Positions 24,721-33,637 of a stretch of 64,000 nt of DNA are shown here, in pieces. Each line of letters starts with the position of its first letter. Position 1 is the stretch's first letter. The notes beneath the pieces were generated by a model that did not search any database, was not told the DNA's origin, and saw only the letters and a list, made by a program, of their open reading frames with translations. A program made the position numbers and the translations under genes. Origin of the DNA: BOG-931 sp963761525 (GTDB lineage Bacteria > Pseudomonadota > Alphaproteobacteria > Rhizobiales > Xanthobacteraceae); assembly GCA_963761525.1 (NCBI GenBank), contig CAVXHG010000010.1:1-64000 (forward strand), written 5' to 3'.

Positions 24721-25992
24721 ATGGACCGGGACAGCGGTCGATTCCCGCGCCGTAGCTCTCGCCGTTCTCTGCTGCGCCTTGGCGCGGCGGTGGCAAGCAG
24801 CGCGTTGCTGAGCCGTAACGCTCAAGCCGGTAGCCCCAGCTCGCCGCCGGCCGAGCCGGATTGGTCGCAGGCCATCGGCCCCGGCGTCGATGATCGGCCC
24901 TATGGCAGGCCGTCGGATTTCGAGAAAGACGTAATTCGCCGCGACGTACCGTGGCTCACCGCTACGCCGGAATCATCGGTCAGTTTTTCGCCGCTGCAAT
25001 CGATGCAGGGCATCATCACACCCAACGGACTGTTCTTCGAGCGCTATCACGCCGGCCGCGCCGACGTTGATCCGCGCCAGCACCGGCTGATGATCCACGG
25101 GCTGGTCGAGCGCCCGCTGGTGCTGACCATGGACGACATCATGCGGTTTCCCGCAGTGTCCCGGATCCACTTCATCGAATGTCCCGCGAATGGCGGCATG
25201 GAATGGCGCGAGGCACAGCTCAACTCGCTGCAATTCACCCACGGCATGATCGGTTGCGCCGAATGGACCGGCGTACCGCTTTCGACTTTGCTCGACGAAG
25301 TCGGACTGAAGAAGGAAGCGAAGTGGGTGATGGCGGAAGGTGCCGACGCCGCGCGCATGAACCGCAGCCTGCCGCTCGACAAATGCCTCAGCGATTGCCT
25401 CGTCGTCTATGGCCAGAATGGTGAAGCGCTGCGGCCCGAACAGGGCTATCCGCTCCGCCTCCTCGTGCCCGGCTGGGAAGGTAACGTCAGCGTCAAATGG
25501 CTGCGCCGGCTCAAGGTCGGCGATGCGCCGTGGTTCTCTCGCGAGGAAACGTCGAAATACACCGACCTGATGCCGGACGGAAAATCGCGCGGTTTCACCT
25601 GGGTCAATGAGGCGAAATCGGTCATCACTTTCCCCTGCCCCGAAAAGCCGGTTGCAGCGCCTGGTCTCTACGAGATCCGCGGGCTGGCCTGGAGCGGCCA
25701 CGGCAAGATCAAGCAAGTCGACGTGTCGTTGGACGGGGGCATCAACTGGCAGACAGCGCAATTGCACGATCCGGTGCTATCCAAGGCGCTGACGCGCTTC
25801 TCGTTGCCGTGGCGCTGGGACGGCAAGCCGGTGCTGCTTGAATTGCGCGCGACGGACGACACCGGCTACGTGCAGCCGACGATCGCCCAACTGCGCAAGG
25901 TGCGCGGCTATAATTCGATCTATCACAACAATTCGATTCAGACCTGGCAGGTCAAGCAGGACGGGAGCGTGCTCGATGTCCAGCTTGGCTAG
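24721..25992 (+). CDS. soxC: Sulfane dehydrogenase molybdopterin subunit SoxC
   Basis: A 423-residue protein of the sulfite oxidase family, the molybdenum subunit of SoxCD, which oxidises the sulfane sulfur bound to SoxY in the periplasm. A Tat signal is present (RRSSRRSLLRLGAAVASSAL). The molybdenum-ligating cysteine is Cys154 in IHFIECPANGGMEW. The dimerisation domain includes YEIRGLAWSGHGKIKQVDVS. The start follows GGGAGG. It heads the sox operon and overlaps soxD by 17 bp. Confidence 0.95.
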   Translation: MDRDSGRFPRRSSRRSLLRLGAAVASSALLSRNAQAGSPSSPPAEPDWSQAIGPGVDDRPYGRPSDFEKDVIRRDVPWLTATPESSVSFSPLQSMQGIITPNGLFFERYHAGRADVDPRQHRLMIHGLVERPLVLTMDDIMRFPAVSRIHFIECPANGGMEWREAQLNSLQFTHGMIGCAEWTGVPLSTLLDEVGLKKEAKWVMAEGADAARMNRSLPLDKCLSDCLVVYGQNGEALRPEQGYPLRLLVPGWEGNVSVKWLRRLKVGDAPWFSREETSKYTDLMPDGKSRGFTWVNEAKSVITFPCPEKPVAAPGLYEIRGLAWSGHGKIKQVDVSLDGGINWQTAQLHDPVLSKALTRFSLPWRWDGKPVLLELRATDDTGYVQPTIAQLRKVRGYNSIYHNNSIQTWQVKQDGSVLDVQLG

Positions 25993-26650
25993 ACTGCCTT
26001 CCACCGCGCTTGTATGCGCGGCTATTGTCTGGAGTACCGTCACTTCCGCCGGAGCCGCAGGCGCGTTCGGCTACGGCACCGTTGCAACGCCGGCGGAGAT
26101 CGCCGGCTGGAACATCGATGGCCGCGGTGGCGACGGCGTCGGCCTGCCGGATGGCAAAGGCGATGCCGATCACGGCGCCGATGTGTTCATCCAGCAATGC
26201 GCGCCGTGCCACGGCACGTTCGGTGAGGGCGAGGGTCGTTACCCGAAACTTGAAGGCGGCGTCGGCACATTGACCGCAGACCGGCCGGAACCGACCGTCG
26301 GCAGTTATTGGCCGTTCGCTCCGACACTATGGGACTACATCAACCGGGCGATGCCGTTTTCGGCGCCGCACACCCTGTCGGCGGACGATGTCTATGCCGT
26401 AACGGCTTACATTCTCAGCTTTAACAATATCGTGCCCAACGATTTCGTCGCCGATCGCGACAGCCTCGCCAAAGTCAAAATGCCGAACCGCGACAATTTC
26501 AGCTGGCAGGATCCGCGCCCGGATACATCCAATATCGCCTGCATGAAGAATTGCGCCGATCCTGCCGCGGTGAAGATAATCTCGACGGCCGAGGGCAAGG
26601 ACCTGACGCCGCGGACCAGCGGTCCGCTCGACAAGATGAACGGAAAATAG
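25976..26650 (+). CDS. soxD: Sulfane dehydrogenase cytochrome c subunit SoxD
   Basis: A 224-residue exported cytochrome c, electron acceptor of SoxC. One heme site is visible, Cys75-Cys78-His79 (QQCAPCHG), with PKLEGGVGTL and the SYWPFAPTLWDYINRAMPFS segment that gives the distal Met. The signal peptide ends near AGAAG. I chose the ATG at 25976 inside the soxC end because GGGAG lies just before it. It is shorter than the diheme SoxD of Paracoccus (near 380 residues); a second CxxCH is absent, so this is a monoheme form. Confidence 0.92.
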   Translation: MSSLARLPSTALVCAAIVWSTVTSAGAAGAFGYGTVATPAEIAGWNIDGRGGDGVGLPDGKGDADHGADVFIQQCAPCHGTFGEGEGRYPKLEGGVGTLTADRPEPTVGSYWPFAPTLWDYINRAMPFSAPHTLSADDVYAVTAYILSFNNIVPNDFVADRDSLAKVKMPNRDNFSWQDPRPDTSNIACMKNCADPAAVKIISTAEGKDLTPRTSGPLDKMNGK

Positions 26651-26653
26651 ACC

Positions 26654-27001
26654 ATGCGGAAAATGGTGTTCGGCATCTTTGCGCTGATCGGTTCGTCATT
26701 GCTGGCCGCTAGTACGGCGTACGCGCAATCGGCACCAATGCCCGGGCAGACGCTGGCTTTCGACCGTAGCAAGGGTAATTGCCTGACCTGCCATGTCATT
26801 GCCGGCGGCGACGCGCCCGGCAATGTGGCCCCGCCGCTTGCCGATATGAAAACGCGGTTTCCCGATCGCAGCGAACTCACCGCGATCGTCTACGATGAAA
26901 CCAAACGCAATCCGCTGACGGTGATGCCGCCGTTCGGGCGCAACCTGATCCTGACTTACGATGAAATCGAAGCTGTGATCGATTTCCTCTACACCAAATA
27001 A
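26654..27001 (+). CDS. soxX: Sulfur-oxidation cytochrome c SoxX
   Basis: A 115-residue exported monoheme cytochrome, the small partner of SoxA in the SoxXA complex that couples thiosulfate to SoxY. Signal peptide to about residue 25. The heme site is Cys43-Cys46-His47 (GNCLTCHVIAGG) and the distal ligand is probably Met91 (LTVMPPFG). It starts 3 bp after soxD. soxX is separated from soxA here by soxY and soxZ, a common alphaproteobacterial order. Confidence 0.93.
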   Translation: MRKMVFGIFALIGSSLLAASTAYAQSAPMPGQTLAFDRSKGNCLTCHVIAGGDAPGNVAPPLADMKTRFPDRSELTAIVYDETKRNPLTVMPPFGRNLILTYDEIEAVIDFLYTK

Positions 27002-27027
27002 ATCGCGTCGATTGAGGAGAGCAAACA

Positions 27028-27501
27028 ATGACCAGACAATCCCGGCGGTTCCTGATCAAGGCGACGCTTGCCGGCGTTGCATCGGCGCTCTGGCTGCCAG
27101 CGCTGCTCAAGCGCGCTTTGGCCGCGGATGTTGCGCTCTGGCCAAAGGATGCGTTCACCCAGAAAACCGAAGCCGATGCGATCAAGACATTATACGGCAA
27201 GGAAGCAACCGTCTCCGATCAAGTGAAACTCGATGCGCCCGAGATCGCCGAGAACGGTGCGGTGGTGCCGGTCGCGGTGTCGAGCACGCTGCCTGACGTC
27301 ACGTCGATTTCAATTCTGGTATCGGAGAATCCCTTCCCGCTGGCTGCGAGCTACAAGTTTCCTCCGGGCACCTCGGCAACCGTGGCAAACCGCTTGAAGA
27401 TGGCAAAGACCAGCAAAGTGATCGCGCTCGTCGAGTCCGGAGGCAAGATCTACAGCGCCAGCAAAGAAGTCAAAGTCACTGTTGGCGGTTGCGGCGGCTG
27501 A
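27028..27501 (+). CDS. soxY: Sulfur carrier protein SoxY
   Basis: A 157-residue periplasmic carrier on which thiosulfate is oxidised as a cysteine conjugate. The Tat-type signal has the Arg pair in QSRRFLIKATLAGVA. The mature part has IAENGAVVPVAVSS and SILVSENPFPLAASYKF. The C-terminal swinging arm GGCGG (residues 153-157) with the substrate-carrying cysteine is intact. A GAGGAG ribosome site precedes the ATG. SoxZ, its obligate partner, follows after 24 bp. Confidence 0.96.
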   Translation: MTRQSRRFLIKATLAGVASALWLPALLKRALAADVALWPKDAFTQKTEADAIKTLYGKEATVSDQVKLDAPEIAENGAVVPVAVSSTLPDVTSISILVSENPFPLAASYKFPPGTSATVANRLKMAKTSKVIALVESGGKIYSASKEVKVTVGGCGG

Positions 27502-27525
27502 CGGCAACCGGGAAAGGCGAAACAC

Positions 27526-27837
27526 ATGGCATCGACAATACGCATTCGTGCAGTCTCGAGCGGCGACGTCACCGAGGTCCAGGCGCTGGTGCAACACCCG
27601 ATGGACTCCGGCTTCGTCAAGGACGCCCAGGGCAACCTGATCCCGCCCCATCACATCGAGGTGGTGGACTTTCAACACGCCGGGAAAACGGTATTCACCG
27701 CGCTGTGGGGACCGGCGGTGGCAAAGGACCCTTATGTCAAATTCAGCTTCAAGGGCGCCCAGAAAGGCGACGACCTCGCTGTCAGTTGGATTGACAATGA
27801 AGGTCAAAGCGATTCACTCGTCGCGAAAATCCTGTAA
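27526..27837 (+). CDS. soxZ: SoxY partner protein SoxZ
   Basis: A 103-residue immunoglobulin-like protein with no signal peptide, exported as a complex with SoxY. The family pattern is clear: SSGDVTEVQALVQHPMDSG, DFQHAGKTVFTALWGPAVAK and FKGAQKGDDLAVSWIDNEG. Length is normal. Confidence 0.95.
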   Translation: MASTIRIRAVSSGDVTEVQALVQHPMDSGFVKDAQGNLIPPHHIEVVDFQHAGKTVFTALWGPAVAKDPYVKFSFKGAQKGDDLAVSWIDNEGQSDSLVAKIL

Positions 27838-27864
27838 GTGGACAGGATGTCCGGGAGGCGACAC

Positions 27865-28713
27865 GTGCGGATGCTACGCGCAATAACGTTCATGATCGCG
27901 GCCTTGATCGTCGCCGGCGGCAAACCTGCGGCCGCGGACGGCGTCAATCCAGATGCCGATTTCAAAGCCTTCCGCGACTACTTCACCAAGCGCTTTCCGA
28001 AAGTGCCGCTAAACGATTTCGTCAACGGGCCGTATTCGATGGACGCCGACTTGCGCAAGCAGTGGGTGGCGATCGAGGATTTTCCGCCATACGATTTTGC
28101 CGTCGATCGCGGCAAGGACATGTTCGCAACGCCGTTCAAGAACGGAAAATCCTACGGCGACTGTTTCCCCGACAAAGGCATCGGCGTTCGTCAGAACTAT
28201 CCCTACTTCGACGAAAAATCCGGACAGGTCGTGACGCTTGAGCTGGCGCTCAACCAATGCCGTCAGGCCAATGGCGAGCAACCGTTCTCCTACGTGAAAG
28301 ACGAGATGGCTTCGCTCACCGCCTATATGGCGTTCACCTCACGCGGCAAACCGTTCGACATCAAGATCCCGAATGACCCGCGCGCACTCGCCGCCTATGA
28401 AAACGGCGAGAAATATTTCTATTCGCGGCGCGGCCAGCTCAATTTCTCCTGCGCAAGCTGCCATGTGCAAAGCGCCGGCGAGCACATTCGTACCGAAGTA
28501 CTCGCGCCCGCGCTCGGCCTTCTCAACGCGATGCCGATCTATCGCTCGGAATGGGGCAGCATGGGCACGATCAGCCGGCGTTTCGTGACCTGCAACAGTC
28601 AGGTGCGCGGCGTGCCGATCGAGCCGCAGGACGAGAATTACCGCGACCTCGAATATTACCTGTCCTACATGGCGAACGGACTGCCGGTTTCCGGACCAGG
28701 AGCGCGGCCATGA
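27865..28713 (+). CDS. soxA: L-cysteine S-thiosulfotransferase subunit SoxA
   Basis: The catalytic heme subunit of SoxXA, which joins thiosulfate to the SoxY cysteine. I prefer the GTG at 27865, six bases after GGGAGG, which leads into the signal peptide (LRAITFMIAALIVAGGKPAA). Starts at 27838, 27847 and 27871 are possible. The active heme is at CASCHVQSAG and the cysteine-persulfide ligand is in RFVTCNSQVRGVP. The N-terminal heme of diheme SoxA is replaced by GDCFPDKG and NQCRQANG, so this is a monoheme form with a likely disulfide. The stop overlaps the next ATG. Confidence 0.93.
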   Translation: MRMLRAITFMIAALIVAGGKPAAADGVNPDADFKAFRDYFTKRFPKVPLNDFVNGPYSMDADLRKQWVAIEDFPPYDFAVDRGKDMFATPFKNGKSYGDCFPDKGIGVRQNYPYFDEKSGQVVTLELALNQCRQANGEQPFSYVKDEMASLTAYMAFTSRGKPFDIKIPNDPRALAAYENGEKYFYSRRGQLNFSCASCHVQSAGEHIRTEVLAPALGLLNAMPIYRSEWGSMGTISRRFVTCNSQVRGVPIEPQDENYRDLEYYLSYMANGLPVSGPGARP

Positions 28714-29036
28714 ACAGCGCCAGAAGCAGCGCCATGACCCGCACATTGTTCATCGCGCTCGGTCTGCTCGCGGCAACCGCAGCACAGGCAGCGAGCACGC
28801 AAGGCGATTTCGATGCCGCGCTTGCCGCCGCGCAATCGGCCGAAAAAGATGCCGGCGCGCTGAAGAACCAGTGGACCACAACGGAACAGGTGTTGGCCGC
28901 CGCGAAGAAGGCGGCCGCCACTGGCGATTTCGATAGCGCCGTCAATCAGGCAAAGCAGGCGGAAGCTCTCGCCAAAGCCTCGATCGCGCAGGCCAAGGAA
29001 CAGGACAGCGCCTGGAAAGCCGCCGTCATTCACTGA
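28710..29036 (+). CDS. soxK: SoxXA-binding protein SoxK
   Basis: A 108-residue exported helical protein. The ATG at 28710 overlaps the soxA stop (ATGA). The signal peptide ends near AQAAS. The mature part is Ala/Lys/Gln-rich with two similar halves, QGDFDAALAAAQSAEKDAG and TGDFDSAVNQAKQAEALAKA. This agrees with SoxK (SAXB), a small lysine-rich protein known to bind SoxXA and raise its activity. Its place directly after soxA supports the call. Confidence 0.8.
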   Translation: MNSARSSAMTRTLFIALGLLAATAAQAASTQGDFDAALAAAQSAEKDAGALKNQWTTTEQVLAAAKKAAATGDFDSAVNQAKQAEALAKASIAQAKEQDSAWKAAVIH

Positions 29037-29049
29037 CCGAGGAGTTTGC

Positions 29050-30792
29050 GTGTATCGCCGGAGTTTTCTGCGCTATCTCGCCGCCGCGGCTGCTGCCGGC
29101 ATTATGCCGCGCGTCGCGATGGCCGCCGACGACGATCTGTACGCCGTCGGCAAGTTTGGCAATGTCCGTCTGCTGTACCTGACCGATACCCACGCACAGC
29201 TGGCGCCAGTTTATTTCCGCGAGCCAAGCGTCAATCTCGGCGTCGGCTCGATGCGCGGAAAGCCGCCGCATATCGTCGGTGGCGCTTTTCTCGAATATTT
29301 CAACATCCTGCCCGGCAGCCGCGATGCGCATGCGTTCACTTTTCTCGACTATGAGCACGCCGCGCAGCGTTATGGCCGGATGGGCGGCTTTGCCCATTTG
29401 AAAACTCTTGTGGATCGCCTGCGCACCGATGCAGGCGCCGGCAATTCGCTGCTGCTCGACGGCGGCGACCTGATGCAAGGCAGCGGCCAGGCGAACGCGT
29501 TGCTGGGTGCCGATATGGTCGAGGCAGCGAACTTGCTCGGCGTTGACGCCCTGACCGGGCACTGGGAATTCACTTACGGGGAAGCCACGCTGCGCCAGCG
29601 TCTCGCCGCCTTCAAAGGCGAATTCCTGGCACAGAATGTTTTCCTAACTGACGACGCCGCTTTTAATAATGCCGAAGCGTTCGACTCGTCGTCAGGCCGC
29701 GTATTCAAACCGGCCAGCATCAAGGATGCCGGCGGCATGCGCGTCGCGGTGATCGGCCAGGCCTTTCCTTACGTGCCGATCGCACACCCAAAACGCTTCA
29801 CGCCGGACTGGACTTTCGGCATCCACGAGCAGGACCTGCAAAAGCTGGTCGACGATCTACGCAACGTCCAGCACGCCGACGCCGTAGTGCTGCTGTCGCA
29901 CAACGGCATGGACGTTGATTTGAAGCTCGCCAGCCGCGTTACCGGAATCGACATCATCCTGGGCGGTCATACCCATGATGCCGTACCGCGGCCCGTCATC
30001 GTCACCAATGGTGGCGGCAAGACCGTCGTCACCAATGCCGGCTCAAACGGCAAATTCCTCGCCGTGCTCGATCTCGACGTTGGCAAAGGCACGTTGAAAG
30101 ACTTCCGCTATCACTTGCTGCCGGTTTATGCCGATCTGATAAAGCCCGATCCCGCGATGCAAGCGTTGATCGACAAGCAGCACGCTCCGTATGCGGCGCA
30201 GTTCGGCGAAACGCTGACAACCACCGACGAGCTTTTATACCGCCGCGGCAACTTTTCCGGTCCGATGGATCAGGTGATCTGCGACGCGCTGCGCCAATCG
30301 CTGGATTGCCAGATTGCGCTGTCGCCCGGCTTCCGCTGGGGTACGACGGTGCTTGCCGGCCAGCCGATCACGATGGGCGACGTGCTGGCGGAAACCGCAA
30401 TCACTTATCCGGAGACCTACGTGCAGGATATGACCGGTGGGCAGATCAAGGCGATACTGGAAGACATCGCCGACAATCTGTTCAACCCCGATCCCTACTA
30501 TCAGCAGGGCGGCGACATGGTGCGCCTCGGCGGCATGGATTACACCTGCGCCCCGGAGGAACCGTCGGGCCGGCGCATTTCCGGCATGACGCTCGATGAC
30601 GGCACCGCGGTCGAGGACGGCAAGAGCTATCGCGTTGCCGGCTGGGCTTCAGTCAATCCGCAAACCGGCAAGCCGGTGAGCGACATCGTCGCCGGCTATT
30701 TGCGTAGTCAGAAAACTCTCAAGATCAAGCGCCTTAACAAGGTGATGCTGAAAGGCATTGCCAACAATCCCGGTATCATCGGAGGAGGTTAG
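29050..30792 (+). CDS. soxB: Thiosulfohydrolase SoxB
   Basis: A 580-residue dimanganese hydrolase that releases sulfate from SoxY-bound intermediates. The start is GTG after GAGGAG, leading into a signal (RRSFLRYLAAAAAAG). The 5'-nucleotidase fold shows the metal motifs Asp46-His48 in LTDTHAQL, LLLDGGDLMQGSG, LTGHWEFTYG, VVLLSHNGMDVD and GGHTHDAV. The C-terminal domain has GNFSGPMDQVICDALRQS. All motifs are intact and length is normal for SoxB. Confidence 0.96.
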   Translation: MYRRSFLRYLAAAAAAGIMPRVAMAADDDLYAVGKFGNVRLLYLTDTHAQLAPVYFREPSVNLGVGSMRGKPPHIVGGAFLEYFNILPGSRDAHAFTFLDYEHAAQRYGRMGGFAHLKTLVDRLRTDAGAGNSLLLDGGDLMQGSGQANALLGADMVEAANLLGVDALTGHWEFTYGEATLRQRLAAFKGEFLAQNVFLTDDAAFNNAEAFDSSSGRVFKPASIKDAGGMRVAVIGQAFPYVPIAHPKRFTPDWTFGIHEQDLQKLVDDLRNVQHADAVVLLSHNGMDVDLKLASRVTGIDIILGGHTHDAVPRPVIVTNGGGKTVVTNAGSNGKFLAVLDLDVGKGTLKDFRYHLLPVYADLIKPDPAMQALIDKQHAPYAAQFGETLTTTDELLYRRGNFSGPMDQVICDALRQSLDCQIALSPGFRWGTTVLAGQPITMGDVLAETAITYPETYVQDMTGGQIKAILEDIADNLFNPDPYYQQGGDMVRLGGMDYTCAPEEPSGRRISGMTLDDGTAVEDGKSYRVAGWASVNPQTGKPVSDIVAGYLRSQKTLKIKRLNKVMLKGIANNPGIIGGG

Positions 30793-30794
30793 AG

Positions 30795-31247
30795 ATGAAA
30801 TCGATTTTCCGCGCGGCACTGATCACAATCAGCGCTGGACTTTGCTCGCTGAATGCGGCGCACGCCGACAATATCAAGCATCGTATCGTCATCCAGGTCG
30901 ACCAAAACGATCCCGAAGTCATGAACCTCGCGCTGAATAATGCGAGGAACGTGATCGACGCCTATCGCGCAAAGAACGAAGATGTGAACGTCGAGGTCGT
31001 AGCCTACGGTCCCGGTCTGAATATGCTACGCGACGACACTTCGCCGGTGAAGGATCGCATCAAGGAACTCGCCGAAGTGAGCTTCCCGTCGAACATCACC
31101 TTCTCCGCCTGCAACAACACCAAGCAGGGGATGGAAAAGCGCGAAGGTCATCCGATCACCATTATCCCGCAGGCGCATCTCGTACCGGCAGGCGTGGTGC
31201 GGATCATGGAACTCGAGGAACAAGGCTACAGCTACGTCAGACCCTGA
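30795..31247 (+). CDS. Exported DsrE-family protein
   Basis: A 150-residue DsrE/DsrF-like protein with a signal peptide (ending near AAHAD). The fold is suggested by HRIVIQVDQNDPEVMNLALN, VNVEVVAYGPGLNMLR and the cysteine loop FSACNNTKQGMEK. DsrE proteins move sulfur atoms on cysteines, normally in the cytoplasm; an exported one next to soxB suggests periplasmic sulfur transfer or storage. It starts 2 bp after the soxB stop behind GGAGG, so it is tightly coupled to soxB. No second catalytic residue is obvious. Confidence 0.8.
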   Translation: MKSIFRAALITISAGLCSLNAAHADNIKHRIVIQVDQNDPEVMNLALNNARNVIDAYRAKNEDVNVEVVAYGPGLNMLRDDTSPVKDRIKELAEVSFPSNITFSACNNTKQGMEKREGHPITIIPQAHLVPAGVVRIMELEEQGYSYVRP

Positions 31248-31270
31248 GCTGCGCACGACCGGAGCCGGCC

Positions 31271-31768
31271 ATGAAACGAATGATCTGCCTCGCGGCTGCG
31301 GTGCTTCTGTTCGGCCCGCTTCAAGTCCGCGCCGAAGACGTCACTGTGACCTACAAGTCGATCGCTCCCGACACCGCGCTCGATCTTGCCAAAACCGCGC
31401 TCGGAGACTGCCGTATCCATGGCTATCAGGTCTCCGTTGTCGTGCTCGACCGTTTCGGCCAGCAGCTCGTCCTGTTGCGCGACCGCTTCGCCGGTTTAGC
31501 GGCCTCGGCTACCGCCAACGACAAAGCTTACACGGCTTTGAATTTTCACATGGCGAGCGGCGAATTCGCCAAGTCGATCCAGGGCGGTCAGTTGAGCGCG
31601 GGCCTCGGTAGCTTGCCACACATCCTGCCGCTCGCCGGCGGCCTCGTCATCGAAGCAGGCGGCACTGTCTTGGGTGCGGTCGGCGTCGCCGGAGCACCCG
31701 GCGGCGATAAAGATGAGGCGTGTGCCAAAGCCGGACTGGACTCGATCCGGGACAAGCTTGATTTCTAA
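31271..31768 (+). CDS. Exported HbpS/GlcG-family heme-binding protein
   Basis: A 165-residue protein of the GlcG/HbpS family with a signal peptide to about residue 21. The family pattern is LDLAKTALGDCRIHGYQVSV, VVLDRFGQQLVLLRDRFAG, NDKAYTALNF and the glycine-rich end GGTVLGAVGVAGAPGGDKDE. Members bind heme or cobalamin and act in redox sensing. It is the last gene of the sox operon. Its stop overlaps the stop of the convergent acetyl-CoA hydrolase gene. A role in guarding the Sox cytochromes is only a guess. Confidence 0.78.
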   Translation: MKRMICLAAAVLLFGPLQVRAEDVTVTYKSIAPDTALDLAKTALGDCRIHGYQVSVVVLDRFGQQLVLLRDRFAGLAASATANDKAYTALNFHMASGEFAKSIQGGQLSAGLGSLPHILPLAGGLVIEAGGTVLGAVGVAGAPGGDKDEACAKAGLDSIRDKLDF

Positions 31769-33637
31769 ACCGCCTCAGCAAGGTCTCGCAGCGCGCCACG
31801 CACCAGCGCCGCATAGAGCCAGTCCTTCATGCTCTTCGGCGAAGCAAGACTAAGCCGGTCAAGGCACGCGCCATCGGCTTTTCGCGAAGAGACGCCGCGT
31901 ATCAGCAACCGCAAAAGCTGCATCGGGGATGCGTCGCCAAGCGTCTGCAAGGCAGGAATCAAACGCTGCTCGACCTCGGTGAAATCGGTGCCAAACGGAA
32001 ACAACGGCAACAAGCCGGCATCGGCGGCCGGTTTGAGCGCGCGCTTGATCACGTCCGGCGTATTATCGCGTACCGATCCGGGCAATTCGTATTCGCGTGC
32101 AATCTTGCCGGCGTCCTTGGCCTGCCGCAGCAACTCGTCCTGAAAGCGCGAGTCGGTGATCGCCAGCATCGCGGCGATCACCTCGCTGTCGCTTTTGCCG
32201 CGAATATCGGCAATGCCGTATTCGGTGATGGTAACGTCACGCAGATGGCGCGGGATCGTGGTATGGCCATAGCGCCAGCGGATATTGGACTGATCCCTTC
32301 CCTGGTGCGGCCGTGTCGCCCGCAGCACAATCGCCGAGCGAGCGCCTTCCAGCGCGAAAGCCTGGGCGATGAAATTGTATTGCCCGCCGACACCGCTGAC
32401 GATTCTGCCATCTTCGAGCCCGTCGGAGATCACATCGCCGAGCAATGTCGTCATCATCGCGTTGTTGATAAAGCGAGCATCGAACTCGGGCTCGGCGCTT
32501 TTCGTCTTCGTCACCATAAAGCTCGTTGACGAACGAGATCCGGGTCATGCCGAATTTCGCCGCGGTCTCCGGCGGCATGTCGCGAAGGCTCTGGTAGAAG
32601 GCGCGCGAGCCGATAAAGAACCCGCCGTGCATCACGATGCCGCCGACCTCGCGCTTGAGGATGCCGGCATGGAACAGATCAAGCATGCCCTCAACGAACA
32701 ATTCGGTACAGCCATAGACACCGGCGTCGAAGCGCTCGGTCCGCACCTTGCTATCGGGCGCCGGATCGTAGCCAAGCGCCGCCAGCAGTTTGCAATAGGC
32801 GTCGTTGTTGTTTTGGCGCAGCACGAGCGCCTGCGCGACGGCCTCACCGAGCGAACCGATACCGATCTGCAGCGTCCCGCCATCAGGCACCATACTCGCC
32901 GCGTGCAAACCGGCGGCGTAGTCGCCCAGCGAAACCGGTTCGCGCGGCGGTGCAAATAAGGGAAAATCGGTGGCCGGGCTGTCGAGAAGTAGGTCGAATT
33001 CGTCTTCTGCGATAGCCGCGTCACCATGCATGAATGGCAGCTCGGAATTCGTTTGTCCGGCAAGGACGAAATCGGCACGACCTTGTCGGCGCAGCGCCAA
33101 CAGATCGAGTGTGAGGTCCGGGTTGCAACTCAGACTGTACGGCGCCGATGTCTCCGCGGCGCGATGCGCGACAAGCTGGCCGACGACATTGACGCCACGG
33201 TCGAGCACATAACGCAGCGCGTGCGTATAGTTTGCCGAGATATAATGCTGCTGCGCGTATGGTGAATTAAGCCACTGCCCGGCCTCGAAGAAAAACTCGT
33301 TGATCTCGACATTGGGCGGTACCCGGTTTTTGCGGATCGCATCGGCATAAGCCAGCGGCGGATAGCCGCCGAAAACTCGTTGCGAGATCGGATCTAAAAA
33401 CCGATGCTCGAGATCGCTTTTGGGATGCGGCGGCTCAAGCGTCAGCGCCGTAAAGATCGTCAAATGGATTGACGGATCGGCGGCAGCCTGCGCGAACAGC
33501 GCGTTAGCGATGTGATTGGCTTTGCCGAGCCCGAGCGGCAAGGCCATCACGATCTTCTTGCCGGCCTTCTCTACGATGGCCTCGGCAACACGCGCTGGGT
33601 CGGTGAACTTTTGCGGGCCGGCACCCGAATGGATCAT
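31765..33637 (-). CDS. Acetyl-CoA hydrolase/transferase, one frameshift
   Basis: A protein of about 620 residues of the acetyl-CoA hydrolase/CoA-transferase family. The N-terminal part has KKIVMALPLGLGKANHIANA and PNVEINEFFFEAGQWLNS. The C-terminal part has LEDGRIVSGVGGQYNFIAQA with the conserved GVGGQ loop, and HLRDVTITEYGIADIRGKSD. The frame changes once, near 32482, where removing one C joins NELYGDEDEKRRARV to DARFINNAMMTTLLG. It starts with ATGA overlap on the hydratase/dehydrogenase gene and ends the beta-oxidation operon, where it may release acetate or move CoA between acids. Confidence 0.8.

Noticed and set aside
24973..25767. Minus-strand open frame of 264 codons
   Set aside because: It is the antisense shadow of soxC and has no recognisable motif.
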